DNA of 64,000 bases from JALOKP01 sp963800865. GTDB lineage: Bacteria > Acidobacteriota > Polarisedimenticolia > J045. The notes beneath the pieces were generated by a model. It ran no database searches. It was not told where the DNA came from and saw nothing but the letters and a program-made list of their open reading frames with translations. The stretch is from the NCBI GenBank assembly GCA_963800865.1, contig CAWDCL010000004.1:2356001-2420000 (forward strand), given 5' to 3'. This document shows, one piece after another, positions 17,532 to 26,064 of this stretch. Both the position numbers and the translations under genes were made by a program. Numbering within the stretch: position 1 is the first letter of the stretch; every line of letters starts with the position of its first letter.

Positions 17532-18451
17532 CGCCGGTCGCCGCCGGGACGCGCCACCCCGCAGCGGGCCGGGCGTCCGCGTGGCTGCTCGCCAGCCGCC
17601 CGAAGACGCTCCCCGCGGCCGCCGCGCCGGTCGTGCTGGGCAGCGCCGTGGCGGCTTCGCTGGGCGGGTTCCGTGCCGGTCCCGCGGCGGCGGCCCTCGG
17701 CGGTGCGCTGCTGATCCAGGTCGGCACCAACTTCGCGAACGACGTCTACGACTTCGAGCGCGGCGACCGACACCGCGGACCGGCTCGGCCCGACGCGCGC
17801 CACCGAGGCGGGGTTGCTCACCCCGCGGCCAGGTGCGAACCGCGGCGTGGCGGTGGCCTTCGGGCTCGCTGCGCTGGCCGGGCTCTACCTGACCTGGGTC
17901 GCCGGCTGGCCGGTGATCGCGATCGGGCTGGCCTCGATCGCCGCCGGCGTTCGCGTACACCGGCGGGACCGTACCCGCTGGCGCACCACGGCCTCGGCGA
18001 GCCGTTCGTGATGCTCTTCTTCGGCTTCGTCGCGGTCGGCGGCACGGCCTTCGTCCAGCTCGGCACCGTCCCCGCGGCGGCCTGGTGGTGCGGGCTCGGG
18101 GCCGGCGCGCTCTCGACCGCGATCCTCGTCGTCAACAACGTCCGCGACGCCGGCGACCGACCGGCGCGCGGGCCGGCGCACGCATTCCGGCCCGGCTCGG
18201 GCGGCGCGCCGGCGTGATCGAGTACGCCGCCTTCCTCGCGCTGGCCTACGTCGCGCCGCCCGGGCTCGTGCTCGCGGCGGGCGCGCCGCGCGGCTGCTGG
18301 CTGGCCTGCGCCTCGCTGCCGCTCGCGCTCGCGCTGGCTCGGGCGCGTCGCGACCCGGTCCGACGGCCCGGCGCTCAACGGCGCGCTCGCCGGGACCGGC
18401 GGGCTGCTGGTGCTCTACGCGGGGCTGCTGACGATCGGGCTGCTCTCGTGA
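17528..18451 (+). pseudogene. menA: 1,4-dihydroxy-2-naphthoate prenyltransferase, interrupted by six +1 frameshifts
   Basis: GTG 17528 overlaps the menB stop and TGA 18449-18451 overlaps menC, so both ends are normal and in the same frame. In between, MenA homology hops frames. N-terminal LLASRPKTLPAAAAPVVLG and FANDVYDFERG are followed by DTADRLGPTRATEAGLL, then YTGG, PYPLAHHGLGEP, VVNNVRDA, RRAGRRT, LGRRAGVIEYAAFL and DGPALNGALAGTGGLL. Shifts fall near 17768, 17951, 17968, 18155, 18183 and 18359, each equal to one extra base, and the six sum to a whole number of codons. The polytopic membrane enzyme prenylates DHNA. True decay is less likely than local sequence error. Confidence 0.85.
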
Positions 18452-19536
18452 AGGTCACGGTCGCGGCGCTCGAGACGGTGCGGGGCGAGCTGCGGCACGC
18501 CTCGTCCAACTCGCGGATGCGCTGGGCCGAGCGCAGCGGCGTGCTGCTGGCGCTGGCGAGCGACGACGGGAACTTCGGCCAGGGTGAGGCCTCGCCCCTG
18601 CCCGGGCTGTCGCCGGAGACCGCGGACGAAGCCTGGCGCGCGCTGGCCCGGCTGGCCGGCCACGCCTTTCCGTGCGAGCTCGACCTCTGCCTGCCGATCG
18701 TGCCGCAGGTCGCGGCGTTCCTGCGCGAACACGCGCCCGCGCTGCCGTCCGTCCGGTTCGCGATCGAGACCGCGCTGCTCGACCTCGCCGGGCAGCGGCT
18801 GGGCCTTCCGCTCTCGACGCTGCTCGCCGGAAGCTGGCCGACCCGCTCCGTCCCGCTGGCCGCGCTGCTCGACGGCGAGACCGTGGAAGAGCTCGAGGCC
18901 GGCGCCCGCGCGGCGCGGCGCGGCGCGTTCGCGGCGGCCAAGGTGAAGGTCGGCCGCGCCTGGCGCTTCGAGGCCGAGCTCGAGGCGCTCGAGCGGGTCC
19001 GCGAAGCGCTCGGCCCGCGCGTTGCGTTGCGGCTCGACGCCAACGGCGCCTGGTCGCGCGCCGAGGCCCCGGTGCGGCTTGCGGCCCTCGCGCGCTTCCG
19101 GCCGGAGTTCGTCGAGCAGCCGGTCCCGGCGGACCAGCTTCCCGGCCTGCGCGACGCGCCGGTGCCGCTGGCCGCCGACGAGACGCTGGCGCTCGAGGGG
19201 GGCCTCGCCCGGTTGCGGGCCGAGGGCGGCGCCCAGGTGGTGGTGCTCAAGCCGACGGTGCTCGGGGGCCTGTTGCGCTGCCGTGCGCTCGCGGCCGAAG
19301 CGCACGGCTCGGGGATGCAGGTCGTCGTCAGCCACGCGCTGGAGGGCCCGCTGGCGCTCGCCGCGGCCGCCGAGCTGGCGCTGTCGCTCGACCCCGCGCC
19401 GCTGGCCTGCGGCCTCGCGCTGCACGCCGGGCTCGATGCGTGGCCGGATGCCGCCGTGAAGCAGATCGCCGGAAACTCGATCGTTCCGGCACCGGTGCGC
19501 GGACTCGGCGTGCCGCGGTTCGCGGGCAATCCGTGA
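18448..19536 (+). CDS. menC: o-Succinylbenzoate synthase
   Basis: The 362-residue product is an enolase-superfamily dehydratase forming o-succinylbenzoate from SHCHC. It starts at GTG 18448 (GTGA with menA). The catalytic lysine pair appears in AKVKVGR near residue 170 and LKPTVLGG near 268. Metal ligands are in RLDANGAW, FVEQPVP and AADETLALEGG. The capping domain occupies residues 1-110. Its stop overlaps menE (GTGA). It is intact although its immediate upstream neighbour is full of frameshifts. Confidence 0.94.
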   Translation: MKVTVAALETVRGELRHASSNSRMRWAERSGVLLALASDDGNFGQGEASPLPGLSPETADEAWRALARLAGHAFPCELDLCLPIVPQVAAFLREHAPALPSVRFAIETALLDLAGQRLGLPLSTLLAGSWPTRSVPLAALLDGETVEELEAGARAARRGAFAAAKVKVGRAWRFEAELEALERVREALGPRVALRLDANGAWSRAEAPVRLAALARFRPEFVEQPVPADQLPGLRDAPVPLAADETLALEGGLARLRAEGGAQVVVLKPTVLGGLLRCRALAAEAHGSGMQVVVSHALEGPLALAAAAELALSLDPAPLACGLALHAGLDAWPDAAVKQIAGNSIVPAPVRGLGVPRFAGNP

Positions 19537-21017
19537 GCCTGTCGGTCCGGGAGGCGGCGCGCGAGCGCCCGGAGGGCGACGCGCTCGTCGCCCCCGCCGG
19601 GACGCTCTCGTGGCACGCGCTCGCCGGCGCGGTCCGCGCGGACGCCGCGCGCCTGGTCGCGGAGGCGGGCCTCGGCGCAAGCGGCGGGCCGCTGCGGGTC
19701 GCCCTCACCGCCCGCGGCGACGCGCCGACGGTGGTGCGCCTGCTGGCCCTGATCGAGCTCGGGGTCCCGTTCGCGCCGATTCACCCGCGGCTGGCCGCGC
19801 CGGAGCGCGCGGCCCAGCTCGACGGCCTGGCGCCGATGCTCGACCTCGACGGGCTCGAGCCGACCGACCCGTTTGCGGCCGCCGCGGCCCGCGACACGGC
19901 ACCTCCCGCCCGGTTCCCGGCCGGCGGCGACGACGAGCGGCCGCTGGCGCTGGTCTTCACCTCGGGGACCGGCGGTGCGGCGCGCGCGGCGGTCCTCAGT
20001 CGCCGGGCGATTTCTGCGGCAGCGGCCGCGAGCGCGGCCCGGCTCGGCTGGCGCGACGACGACCGCTGGCTGCTCGCGCTCCCACTCGCGCGCGTCGGCG
20101 GACTCTCGATCGTCACGCGCTGCCTCGCCGGCCGGCGCGCGGTCGTGCTCCCCGACGATCCGTCGCCCGAGGCCCTGGCGGCGGCCTGCCGGGAGCGGCG
20201 GGTGACACTGGCCTCGTTCGTTCCCGCGCAGCTGGCGCGGCTGCTCGAGCTGGACCCGCCGTGGAGCAGCCCGCTGTTCACGCCGCACGCACCGCCCGCG
20301 GCGTTGCGCGCGGTGCTGCTCGGGGGCGCGACGGCGTCCGCGGCACTGCTCGACGCCGCGCGCGCGCGGCAGGTCCCCGTCCTGCCGACCTACGGCATGA
20401 CCGAGACCTGCGCGCAGGTCGCGACCGTCCCGCCCGGCCTGCCGGCCGATCCGGCAAACGGCTGCGGGCCGCCGCTCCCCGGCGTCGAGCTGCGGATCGC
20501 CGGCGGCCGGATCGAAGTCCGCGGCCCGACGCTGTTCAGCGGCTACGAGCCGCCGGCCGGCCGGCCGTTCCCTGCCGACGGCTGGTTCGCGACGCGCGAT
20601 CTCGGCCGCCTCGACGAGCGCGGGTTCCTGCACGTCAGCGGGCGCCTGGACGAACTGGTCATCGTGGGTGGGGAGAACGTCGATCCCGGCGAGGTCGAGG
20701 CCGCCCTCGCAGATTCCCCCTGGGTCGCGGCCGCCCTGGCGTTCGGCGTCCCCGACCCGGCGCTGGGCGAAGTGGTCGGAGCGGCGCTGGTCCGGGGCGC
20801 CGGGCCGAAGCCCGACGACGACGCGCTCGCCAGCTGGCTCGCCGCGCGGCTGGCGCCGTTCAAACGGCCGCGTCGCCTGGCCTGGGTCGACGCGCTCCCG
20901 CAGACTCCGGACGGGAAGCCGGATCGCCGCGGCGCGGCGGCTGCGGCTCGCCGCGTGCCTGCGCCCGTTCCGCGGCTGAGACGGGGCGGGATGGGAAACT
21001 CCCGCGAACCGAAGTAA
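19533..21017 (+). CDS. menE: o-Succinylbenzoate-CoA ligase
   Basis: The 494-residue ANL-superfamily enzyme activates OSB with ATP and CoA. The P-loop LVFTSGTGG is shortened relative to the usual TSGTTG-x-PK and lacks the lysine-containing tail. The A5 motif PTYGMTETCAQV, the hinge motif GWFATRDLGRLDERGFLHVSGRLDELVIVGGENVDP and the C-terminal lysine region TPDGKPDRR are present. GTG 19533 overlaps the menC stop. This ends the tightly coupled men run. Confidence 0.93.
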   Translation: MSLSVREAARERPEGDALVAPAGTLSWHALAGAVRADAARLVAEAGLGASGGPLRVALTARGDAPTVVRLLALIELGVPFAPIHPRLAAPERAAQLDGLAPMLDLDGLEPTDPFAAAAARDTAPPARFPAGGDDERPLALVFTSGTGGAARAAVLSRRAISAAAAASAARLGWRDDDRWLLALPLARVGGLSIVTRCLAGRRAVVLPDDPSPEALAAACRERRVTLASFVPAQLARLLELDPPWSSPLFTPHAPPAALRAVLLGGATASAALLDAARARQVPVLPTYGMTETCAQVATVPPGLPADPANGCGPPLPGVELRIAGGRIEVRGPTLFSGYEPPAGRPFPADGWFATRDLGRLDERGFLHVSGRLDELVIVGGENVDPGEVEAALADSPWVAAALAFGVPDPALGEVVGAALVRGAGPKPDDDALASWLAARLAPFKRPRRLAWVDALPQTPDGKPDRRGAAAAARRVPAPVPRLRRGGMGNSREPK

Positions 21018-21067
21018 CCTCTCGCGCGATGCGCTGGCGCCACCGGGCGACCGCGCCCGGAGGACCC

Positions 21068-21815
21068 ATGAAAGCGATCCGCATCTCCCTCTTGCTCGCC
21101 GTCGCGGCCGCGCTCGCCGCGCCCGTCCTGGCCGATTCGGTCATCACGATGAAGTCCCACTCCGACCCGATCATGGGCCAGCCGGCCCGCGACGAGACGA
21201 CGACGACGTGGGTCGGCAAGGACCGCATGGCCCGCCTCGGCGGCGACACCTCGTTCATCATCCGCTCCGACCAGAAGAAGCTCTACATCATCGATCCTGT
21301 CGCCAAGACCTACTCCGAACTCGACCTGCCCGGTCGACATGACGAAGTACTTCCCGCCCGAGATGCAGGCCCAGATCGGCGCGATGATGCAGCAGATGAA
21401 GATGACCGCGAAGATCACGCCGACCGCCGAGGCCAAGAAGATCGGCGCCTGGAACACCAAGCTCTACAAGGCCGAGATCGCGAACGCGATGGGGATGAAA
21501 CTGGACATCGACATGTGGGTCTCCAAGGACCTCGGGATCGATGCGACGGCCTACCGCGAACTGGCGAACAGCCTGCAGGGTCTCCAGCTCGGGTTCGAGG
21601 ACGTGGCCAAGGAGATGGCCAAGATCGACGGCATCTCCGTCCTCACCGAGACCACGATGAGCATCATGGGCAACACGATGAAGAGCCGCGAAGAAGTCGT
21701 CTCGGCCGAGACCAAGGCCGCGCCGGCCGGGACATACGACGTCCCGGCCGGGCTGACCAAGGAGACGTTCAACCCGATGAAGGGGGCCCAGAAGGCAGGG
21801 GGCGGCGGGAAGTAG
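21068..21815 (+). pseudogene. Secreted DUF4412-like protein, one frameshift
   Basis: ATG 21068 follows a good GGAGG. Residues 1-22 are a signal peptide (ISLLLAVAAALAAPVLA). The mature part resembles the DUF4412/LolA-like beta fold: TMKSHSDPIMGQ, TTTTWVGKDRMARL, SFIIRSDQKKLYIIDPVAKTYSELDLP. One extra base near 21329-21334 (GCCCGGTCGAC) throws it out of frame. The next frame continues VDMTKYFPPEMQAQIGAMM to a stop at 21813-21815. It probably binds a hydrophobic ligand in the periplasm, but its role is unknown. A strong terminator follows. The frameshift matches the pattern seen in menA and menH. Confidence 0.7.
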
Positions 21816-21852
21816 CTTCCGCCCGCCTCGCGAGCTCGCGACGCTCCCGCGA

Positions 21853-21886
21853 CGAGCCCGGCGCCCGCGCCGGGCTCGTTCCGTTT
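21853..21886. terminator. Strong bidirectional terminator
   Basis: CGAGCCCGGCGC (21853-21864) pairs with GCGCCGGGCTCG (21867-21878), followed on the plus strand by TTCCGTTT. It lies between the convergent end of the menE/DUF4412 unit and the minus-strand thioesterase gene, and matches a classical intrinsic terminator better than any other hairpin in the window. Confidence 0.75.
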
Positions 21887-22341
21887 CAGGCTCCCAGCGC
21901 CCGGAACAGGCGCAGCCAGTCCTCCGGGAACGGCACCCGCTCGAAGCTCCCCCCGTCGACCGACACGTGGACGGTCTGCACCAGCGCGACGACCGCCCCG
22001 CCTTCGCGTTCGAGCCGGTGGGCGACGACGGCTTCCGTCGCCGCGACCCGCGCGAGCACCGGTCCGGCGACGAGCCGGTCACCGAAGCGCAGCGGGGCGA
22101 GGTAGTCGGCTTCGGCGTGCCGGATCGGCGCGAGGTGACGGCCCTCGCGCAGGATCCGCGGCAGGTCCATCCCGCCCGCGGCGAGCGTCGTCATGAAGGC
22201 GTCGTGGGCGTACTCGAAGAAGCGGGCGAAGAAGACCACCCCCGCGGCGTCGACGTCCTGCAGCCGGACCGAGAGCGGGTGGCGGTGGGCTCCGGCGGGC
22301 GCCGCCAGGATCTCCTCGCGCGAAAACAGCGGGACCGGCAT
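21886..22341 (-). CDS. Hotdog-fold acyl-CoA thioesterase, candidate DHNA-CoA hydrolase (MenI)
   Basis: The 151-residue product is a 4-hydroxybenzoyl-CoA-thioesterase-type hotdog. The active-site helix reads RLQDVDAAGVVFFARFFEYAHDAF, with the catalytic Asp in the D-x-x-G motif near residue 28. ATG 22341 has GGGAG upstream and is preferred to an in-frame TTG at 22362. It faces the complete men operon across one terminator, and that operon lacks a DHNA-CoA hydrolase. I therefore infer that it releases DHNA from DHNA-CoA for MenA; another short aromatic acyl-CoA is possible. Confidence 0.8.
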   Translation of the reverse strand: MPVPLFSREEILAAPAGAHRHPLSVRLQDVDAAGVVFFARFFEYAHDAFMTTLAAGGMDLPRILREGRHLAPIRHAEADYLAPLRFGDRLVAGPVLARVAATEAVVAHRLEREGGAVVALVQTVHVSVDGGSFERVPFPEDWLRLFRALGA

Positions 22342-22358
22342 CGTGATCTCCCGTGCGT

Positions 22359-23165
22359 TCAATCGCCCGCGATCTCGCGCAGCGCCTGCTCGACGAGGTC
22401 GCGGAGCAGCGCGGCGAAGAGCGCGGGCTGGTCGAGAAAGGGCCAGTGCCCGGAGGGGGCGATCGAGATCGTCGGCACGCCGGCCAGGCGCAGCAGCTCG
22501 TGCGAGCGGGCGCTCGCCCCGCCCGGGGCGCCGGCGACGTAGTACTTCGGCATCGGGAGCGCGGCGAGGCGCGCCGCCAGGTCCTCGGCGTGCGACAGCG
22601 CGACCAGGTCCAGCGAATGGCGGTGGAACACGCGCGGATCGGCCAGCCGGAGGCTGGCGTAGTAGCCGCGCTGGGCCCGCTCGTTGCGCCCGGTGCGGTA
22701 GACCGCCTCGCGCAGCCGCTCGAAGCCGCCGGCGAGGAATTCGTCCAGCGACTCCGCCGCGGCCCGGCCGGAGAAGACGGCATCGGCCCCGGCCTTGTTC
22801 CCGTCGACGTCGACGAGCGCCAGGACCAACTCCGGGTGGCGCTCGGCGAGCAGCTGCCCCAGCACGCCGCCGAGCGAGTGGCCGACGATCACCGCCGGCT
22901 CGCCGCCGCGGCGGGTCCAGAACCGGGCGAGCGCCTCCACCGTCTCGTCGATCGAGGAAGCCCGGTCCGGCCAGGGGCTGCGTCCGTAGCCGGGCAGGTC
23001 CGGGGCGACCTGGCGGTACGATGCGAGATCCGGCGCGACGAGCAGCCCTTCGAACGAGAGCCCGGACTCGCCCAGCCCGTGGATGTAGAGGATCGTCGCC
23101 CGCGCGCCGGACGGTCGCATCTCCCGCACGAACCAGCCGTGCTCGACCGACTGCAGCCAGTGCAA
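22359..23165 (-). CDS. Alpha/beta hydrolase
   Basis: The 268-residue product has a classical serine-hydrolase core: LYIHGLGESG (oxyanion region), DLPGYGRS, the nucleophile elbow VGHSLGGVLGQLLA (Ser near residue 112), an acid around LALVDVDGN or later, and the catalytic His in APSGHWPFLDQP near the C-terminus. There is no signal peptide, so it is cytoplasmic. It sits just upstream of the thioesterase on the same strand, 17 bp before that ATG. The substrate is unknown; an ester or lactone of a small molecule is likely. Confidence 0.85.
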   Translation of the reverse strand: MHWLQSVEHGWFVREMRPSGARATILYIHGLGESGLSFEGLLVAPDLASYRQVAPDLPGYGRSPWPDRASSIDETVEALARFWTRRGGEPAVIVGHSLGGVLGQLLAERHPELVLALVDVDGNKAGADAVFSGRAAAESLDEFLAGGFERLREAVYRTGRNERAQRGYYASLRLADPRVFHRHSLDLVALSHAEDLAARLAALPMPKYYVAGAPGGASARSHELLRLAGVPTISIAPSGHWPFLDQPALFAALLRDLVEQALREIAGD

Positions 23166-23185
23166 GGCTCCTCCCCGGCGGCGAC

Positions 23186-24010
23186 TCAGTACTGGATCAG
23201 CGACCCTTCCTGCTTGGCGCGCCGCACCGCGATCCGCGCGCCGAAGAGCCCGAGGGGCACCAGGACCGCGGAGAAGGCGAGCAGCGCCAGCAGGTCGGGG
23301 GCCAGGGTCGCGAGGTCGCGACCCTGGAGCAGCGCTCCCCGCACCGCGTTGTTGGCGTAGAAGACCGGCACCAGGTTGGAGATCCAGCTGATGTTCGCCG
23401 GGAGCGCCTGCTGCGGGATGATCACGTTCCCGAACAGCAGCGAGAGCGAGGTGATGACGAAGTCGAGCGGGTTGCCGCGCTTGAAGTAGAGCACGAACCC
23501 CGCCGAGAGGATCCCGATCCCCGACAGCGCGAGCGACGTCAGGACGACGGCCAGCACCGCGCCCACGAGGCTTCCGAGCTCGAGCCGCACGCCGAACACG
23601 AAGACGCCGAAGACCAGGTACGCGGCGGCCTGCAACCCGGCGTAGAGGTAGCTGTAGGCCGACGAGGCCAGCACCAGGTGGCCGAGCCGGGCCGGCGTGA
23701 CGAGCATCGCCTCGAGCGTGCCGGTCGCCTGCTCGGAACGGATCGACGAGCTGAAGGAGTGGAGCGAGACGTCGAGGAAGCGGTTCACCATCAGCCCGAC
23801 GAGGGCGAAGCTGTAGTAGTCGAGGCCGCCGGTCTGGGAGGCCAGCCGCGCCGGATCGGCCGACGAGGTGATGAAGCGCGCCATGAAGTACCAGACGGTG
23901 GCGCTGACGAACAGCCCGATCGCCGAGAGCAGGAAAGCGAGCCGGTAGGAGACCTCGGTCTGGAGATCGCGCAGCAGGAACGCCCAGACGATGCGCGGGA
24001 AGTTCCTCAC
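23186..24010 (-). CDS. ABC-2 type transporter permease
   Basis: The 274-residue integral membrane protein has about six TM helices, including LAFLLSAIGLFVSATVWYF, YAGLQAAAYLVFGVFVFG, VLAVVLTSLALSGIGILSAG and a final LLALLAFSAVLVPLGLFGA. The FKRGNPLDFVITSLSLLFGNVIIPQQALP stretch is typical of ABC-2 exporters of the drug/polysaccharide group. GTG 24010 overlaps the ATPase gene (GTGA), so the two form one transporter. The substrate is unknown. Confidence 0.9.
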   Translation of the reverse strand: MRNFPRIVWAFLLRDLQTEVSYRLAFLLSAIGLFVSATVWYFMARFITSSADPARLASQTGGLDYYSFALVGLMVNRFLDVSLHSFSSSIRSEQATGTLEAMLVTPARLGHLVLASSAYSYLYAGLQAAAYLVFGVFVFGVRLELGSLVGAVLAVVLTSLALSGIGILSAGFVLYFKRGNPLDFVITSLSLLFGNVIIPQQALPANISWISNLVPVFYANNAVRGALLQGRDLATLAPDLLALLAFSAVLVPLGLFGARIAVRRAKQEGSLIQY

Positions 24011-25068
24011 GGCGTGCCTCGCTGCCCCGCCGCGGCGGCGACGGGGCCGGTGCCGGCCCCCCGTTCCTCGACCAGCTCGCGGAAGACGGTCTCGAGTTCC
24101 GGCTCTTCCGGTTCGGCCGCGAGGATCCGCGCCCCGGCCGCGCCCAGCTCCTTCAGCACGGGGTCGAGCCCGGCCTCGTCCCGGGTCAGCCGCACCAGCA
24201 GCTCGACGGCGCCGTCATCGGCCTCCTTGCGCGCCAGCACCTGGCCGGCGGCCAGCGCGGCCGGCACCGTCCCGGCCAGCCGGAGGCGATAGACGATCCC
24301 GCCCAGCCCGCGGTGCCGCAGTTCCTCTGGCGTCCCCTCGGCCCGCAGCTCTCCCCGGGCGATCACCACCACGCGATCGCACAGCTCCTCCGCTTCGCGC
24401 AGGTTGTGCGTGGCGAGCAGGATCGTCTTGCCGTCGCGGCGGTGCAGTTCGTCGCGGATCCACTCGCGCTGGAGCGCGGCGCTGACCGGGTCGAGGCTGC
24501 GCGTCGGTTCGTCCATCAGGACGACCGGGGGATCGGCCAGCAGGGCCCGGGCGATCGCCAGCCGCTGCTTCATGCCCGACGAGAAGTCGGAGAAGCGGCG
24601 GTTGGCGTCGGCCGACAGCTGGACCTTCTCCAGCAGCGCGGCGACCCGGGCCGTGCGGGCGGATCCGGCCAGGCCGTGCAGGCGCGCGAAGAAGTCGAGG
24701 TTCTCGCGCGCGGTCAGGCGCCAGTAGAACGACCGCTCGTCGCCGTGAACGAGCCCGAGCTGGTCCGGCAGGCGCGGGTCGCCGGCGGGCACGCCGAACA
24801 GTTCCGCCCGGCCGCTCTCGGGCAGGACCAGGCCGCAGAGGATCTTCAGGAGCGTCGTCTTGCCGGCGCCGTTCGGCCCGAGCAGCCCGACCAGCGCGCC
24901 CTCCTGGACCGTGAAGTCGACCCCGCGCAGCGCCTCGACGCGCTCGGGGCGCCGGAACGGCGCGCGCGCGATCTCCCGCATCGTCCGCTTGCGCGGGAAG
25001 GACTTGACCAGGCCGGCGACGACGACGGCGGCACGGGGGGCGGGATGCGCGGGGCGGCTCGAGGTCAC
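24007..25068 (-). CDS. ABC transporter ATP-binding protein
   Basis: The 353-residue product runs from GTG 25068; an open frame reaches 25197 but its extra 43 residues are Arg-rich and unlike the family. Walker A is GPNGAGKTT, the signature is FSSGMKQRLAIARALL, Walker B is VVLMDEPTRSLDP, and the H-loop is LLATHNLREAEE. A short insertion FPRKRTMREIARAPFRRPER precedes the core, as in NatA/CcmA-like exporters with an N-terminal elbow. The C-terminal ~100 residues form an extra domain. It pairs with the overlapping permease. Confidence 0.92.
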   Translation of the reverse strand: MTSSRPAHPAPRAAVVVAGLVKSFPRKRTMREIARAPFRRPERVEALRGVDFTVQEGALVGLLGPNGAGKTTLLKILCGLVLPESGRAELFGVPAGDPRLPDQLGLVHGDERSFYWRLTARENLDFFARLHGLAGSARTARVAALLEKVQLSADANRRFSDFSSGMKQRLAIARALLADPPVVLMDEPTRSLDPVSAALQREWIRDELHRRDGKTILLATHNLREAEELCDRVVVIARGELRAEGTPEELRHRGLGGIVYRLRLAGTVPAALAAGQVLARKEADDGAVELLVRLTRDEAGLDPVLKELGAAGARILAAEPEEPELETVFRELVEERGAGTGPVAAAAGQRGTP

Positions 25069-25245
25069 GGAGCGCAAGGATATCGAAATTCCGGCGCGCC
25101 GCGACGCCGCGCCTTTCGAGGCGGACGTGCGTGCCGCAGGCGGCCCGCTGCGGCGCCCGGCCCGGCGCGCATGTCGGCGCGCATGTCGGCGACGCACCGT
25201 TGCCCTTTCGGTCCCGGTCGACTACCATTCCGCGCTGTTGACGGG

Positions 25246-25274
25246 GTCGGAGAGAGATCGCCACCCTCTCCGAC
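25246..25274 (+). promoter_or_regulatory. Hairpin directly before the kdsB ribosome site
   Basis: GTCGGAGAG (25246-25254) pairs perfectly with CTCTCCGAC (25266-25274), and the GGAGG ribosome site begins at the next base. The hairpin could modulate initiation at the TTG start or protect the mRNA 5' end. A TTGACG (25238-25243) lies just upstream and could be a -35, but no matching -10 is evident. Confidence 0.35.
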
Positions 25275-25284
25275 GGAGGATGTT

Positions 25285-26064
25285 TTGCCGGACACGGTCG
25301 TCGTGATCCCGGCCCGCTGGGGCTCTTCGCGCTTCCCCGGCAAAGTTCTCGCTACCCTCGGATCCCGCCCCCTCCTGCTCCACGTCTGCGAGCTGGCGCG
25401 GCGGGCGACGAGCGTGCGCGAGATCGTCGTCGCCACCGACGACGACCGGGTGGCCGCGGCCGCCACGGGCGCCGGGTTTCGCGCGGAGCTGACGCGCGCC
25501 GACCACGCGAGCGGGACCGACCGCGTCGCGGAGGTCGCGTCGCGCCTGTCCCACGAGATCGTGATCGGCCTCCAGGCCGACGAGCCGTTTCTCGCCCCCG
25601 CCGACGTCGACGCGCTCGCGGGCGCGCTGGCCGAGCCCGACGGGCCGGCGCTGGCGACGCTCGCCGTGCCGCTGGTCGAGTCGTCGGAGTTCGCCAACCC
25701 GAACGTCGTGAAGGTCGTCACCACGCCGGGCGGACGCGCGCTCTACTTCTCGCGCTCGCCGATCCCCTACCCTCGGCCGGCCCAGGGCGCGCTCCCCTTC
25801 CCGCCCGCCGGGCCCGCGCCCGGCGTGACCTGGCGCCACGTCGGGGTCTACGGCTGGCGGCGCGAGTCGCTCCTGCGCTTCGCCTCCATGGGCCCCTCGT
25901 CGCTGGAGCGGACGGAAGGGCTCGAGCAGCTGCGGGCGCTCGAGGCCGGCTGGCACGTCGCCGTGCTCCGCGCGCTGGGGGAGCCGTTCAGCGTCGACAC
26001 ACCCGAGGACCTCTCCCGCGCCGAGCAGCGGCTCGCGCGGCGGACCGGAGAAAGCAGCCGATGA
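25285..26064 (+). CDS. kdsB: CMP-Kdo synthetase (3-deoxy-manno-octulosonate cytidylyltransferase)
   Basis: The 259-residue product activates Kdo with CTP for lipid A-core assembly in the cytoplasm. The start is TTG 25285 with GGAGG five bases upstream; an ATG at 25281 is out of frame. Hallmarks are VVIPARWGSSRFPGKVL, DHASGTDRVAEVA, IGLQADEPFL, YFSRSPIPYPR and the C-terminal FSVDTPEDLSRAE. The stop overlaps pyrG (ATGA), coupling the CTP consumer to the CTP producer. Confidence 0.95.
   Translation: MPDTVVVIPARWGSSRFPGKVLATLGSRPLLLHVCELARRATSVREIVVATDDDRVAAAATGAGFRAELTRADHASGTDRVAEVASRLSHEIVIGLQADEPFLAPADVDALAGALAEPDGPALATLAVPLVESSEFANPNVVKVVTTPGGRALYFSRSPIPYPRPAQGALPFPPAGPAPGVTWRHVGVYGWRRESLLRFASMGPSSLERTEGLEQLRALEAGWHVAVLRALGEPFSVDTPEDLSRAEQRLARRTGESSR

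Noticed and set aside
25069..25197. N-terminal 43-residue extension of the ABC ATPase
   Set aside because: Arg/Ala-rich, unlike the family, and it would fill most of the divergent promoter region with kdsB; GTG 25068 fits better.
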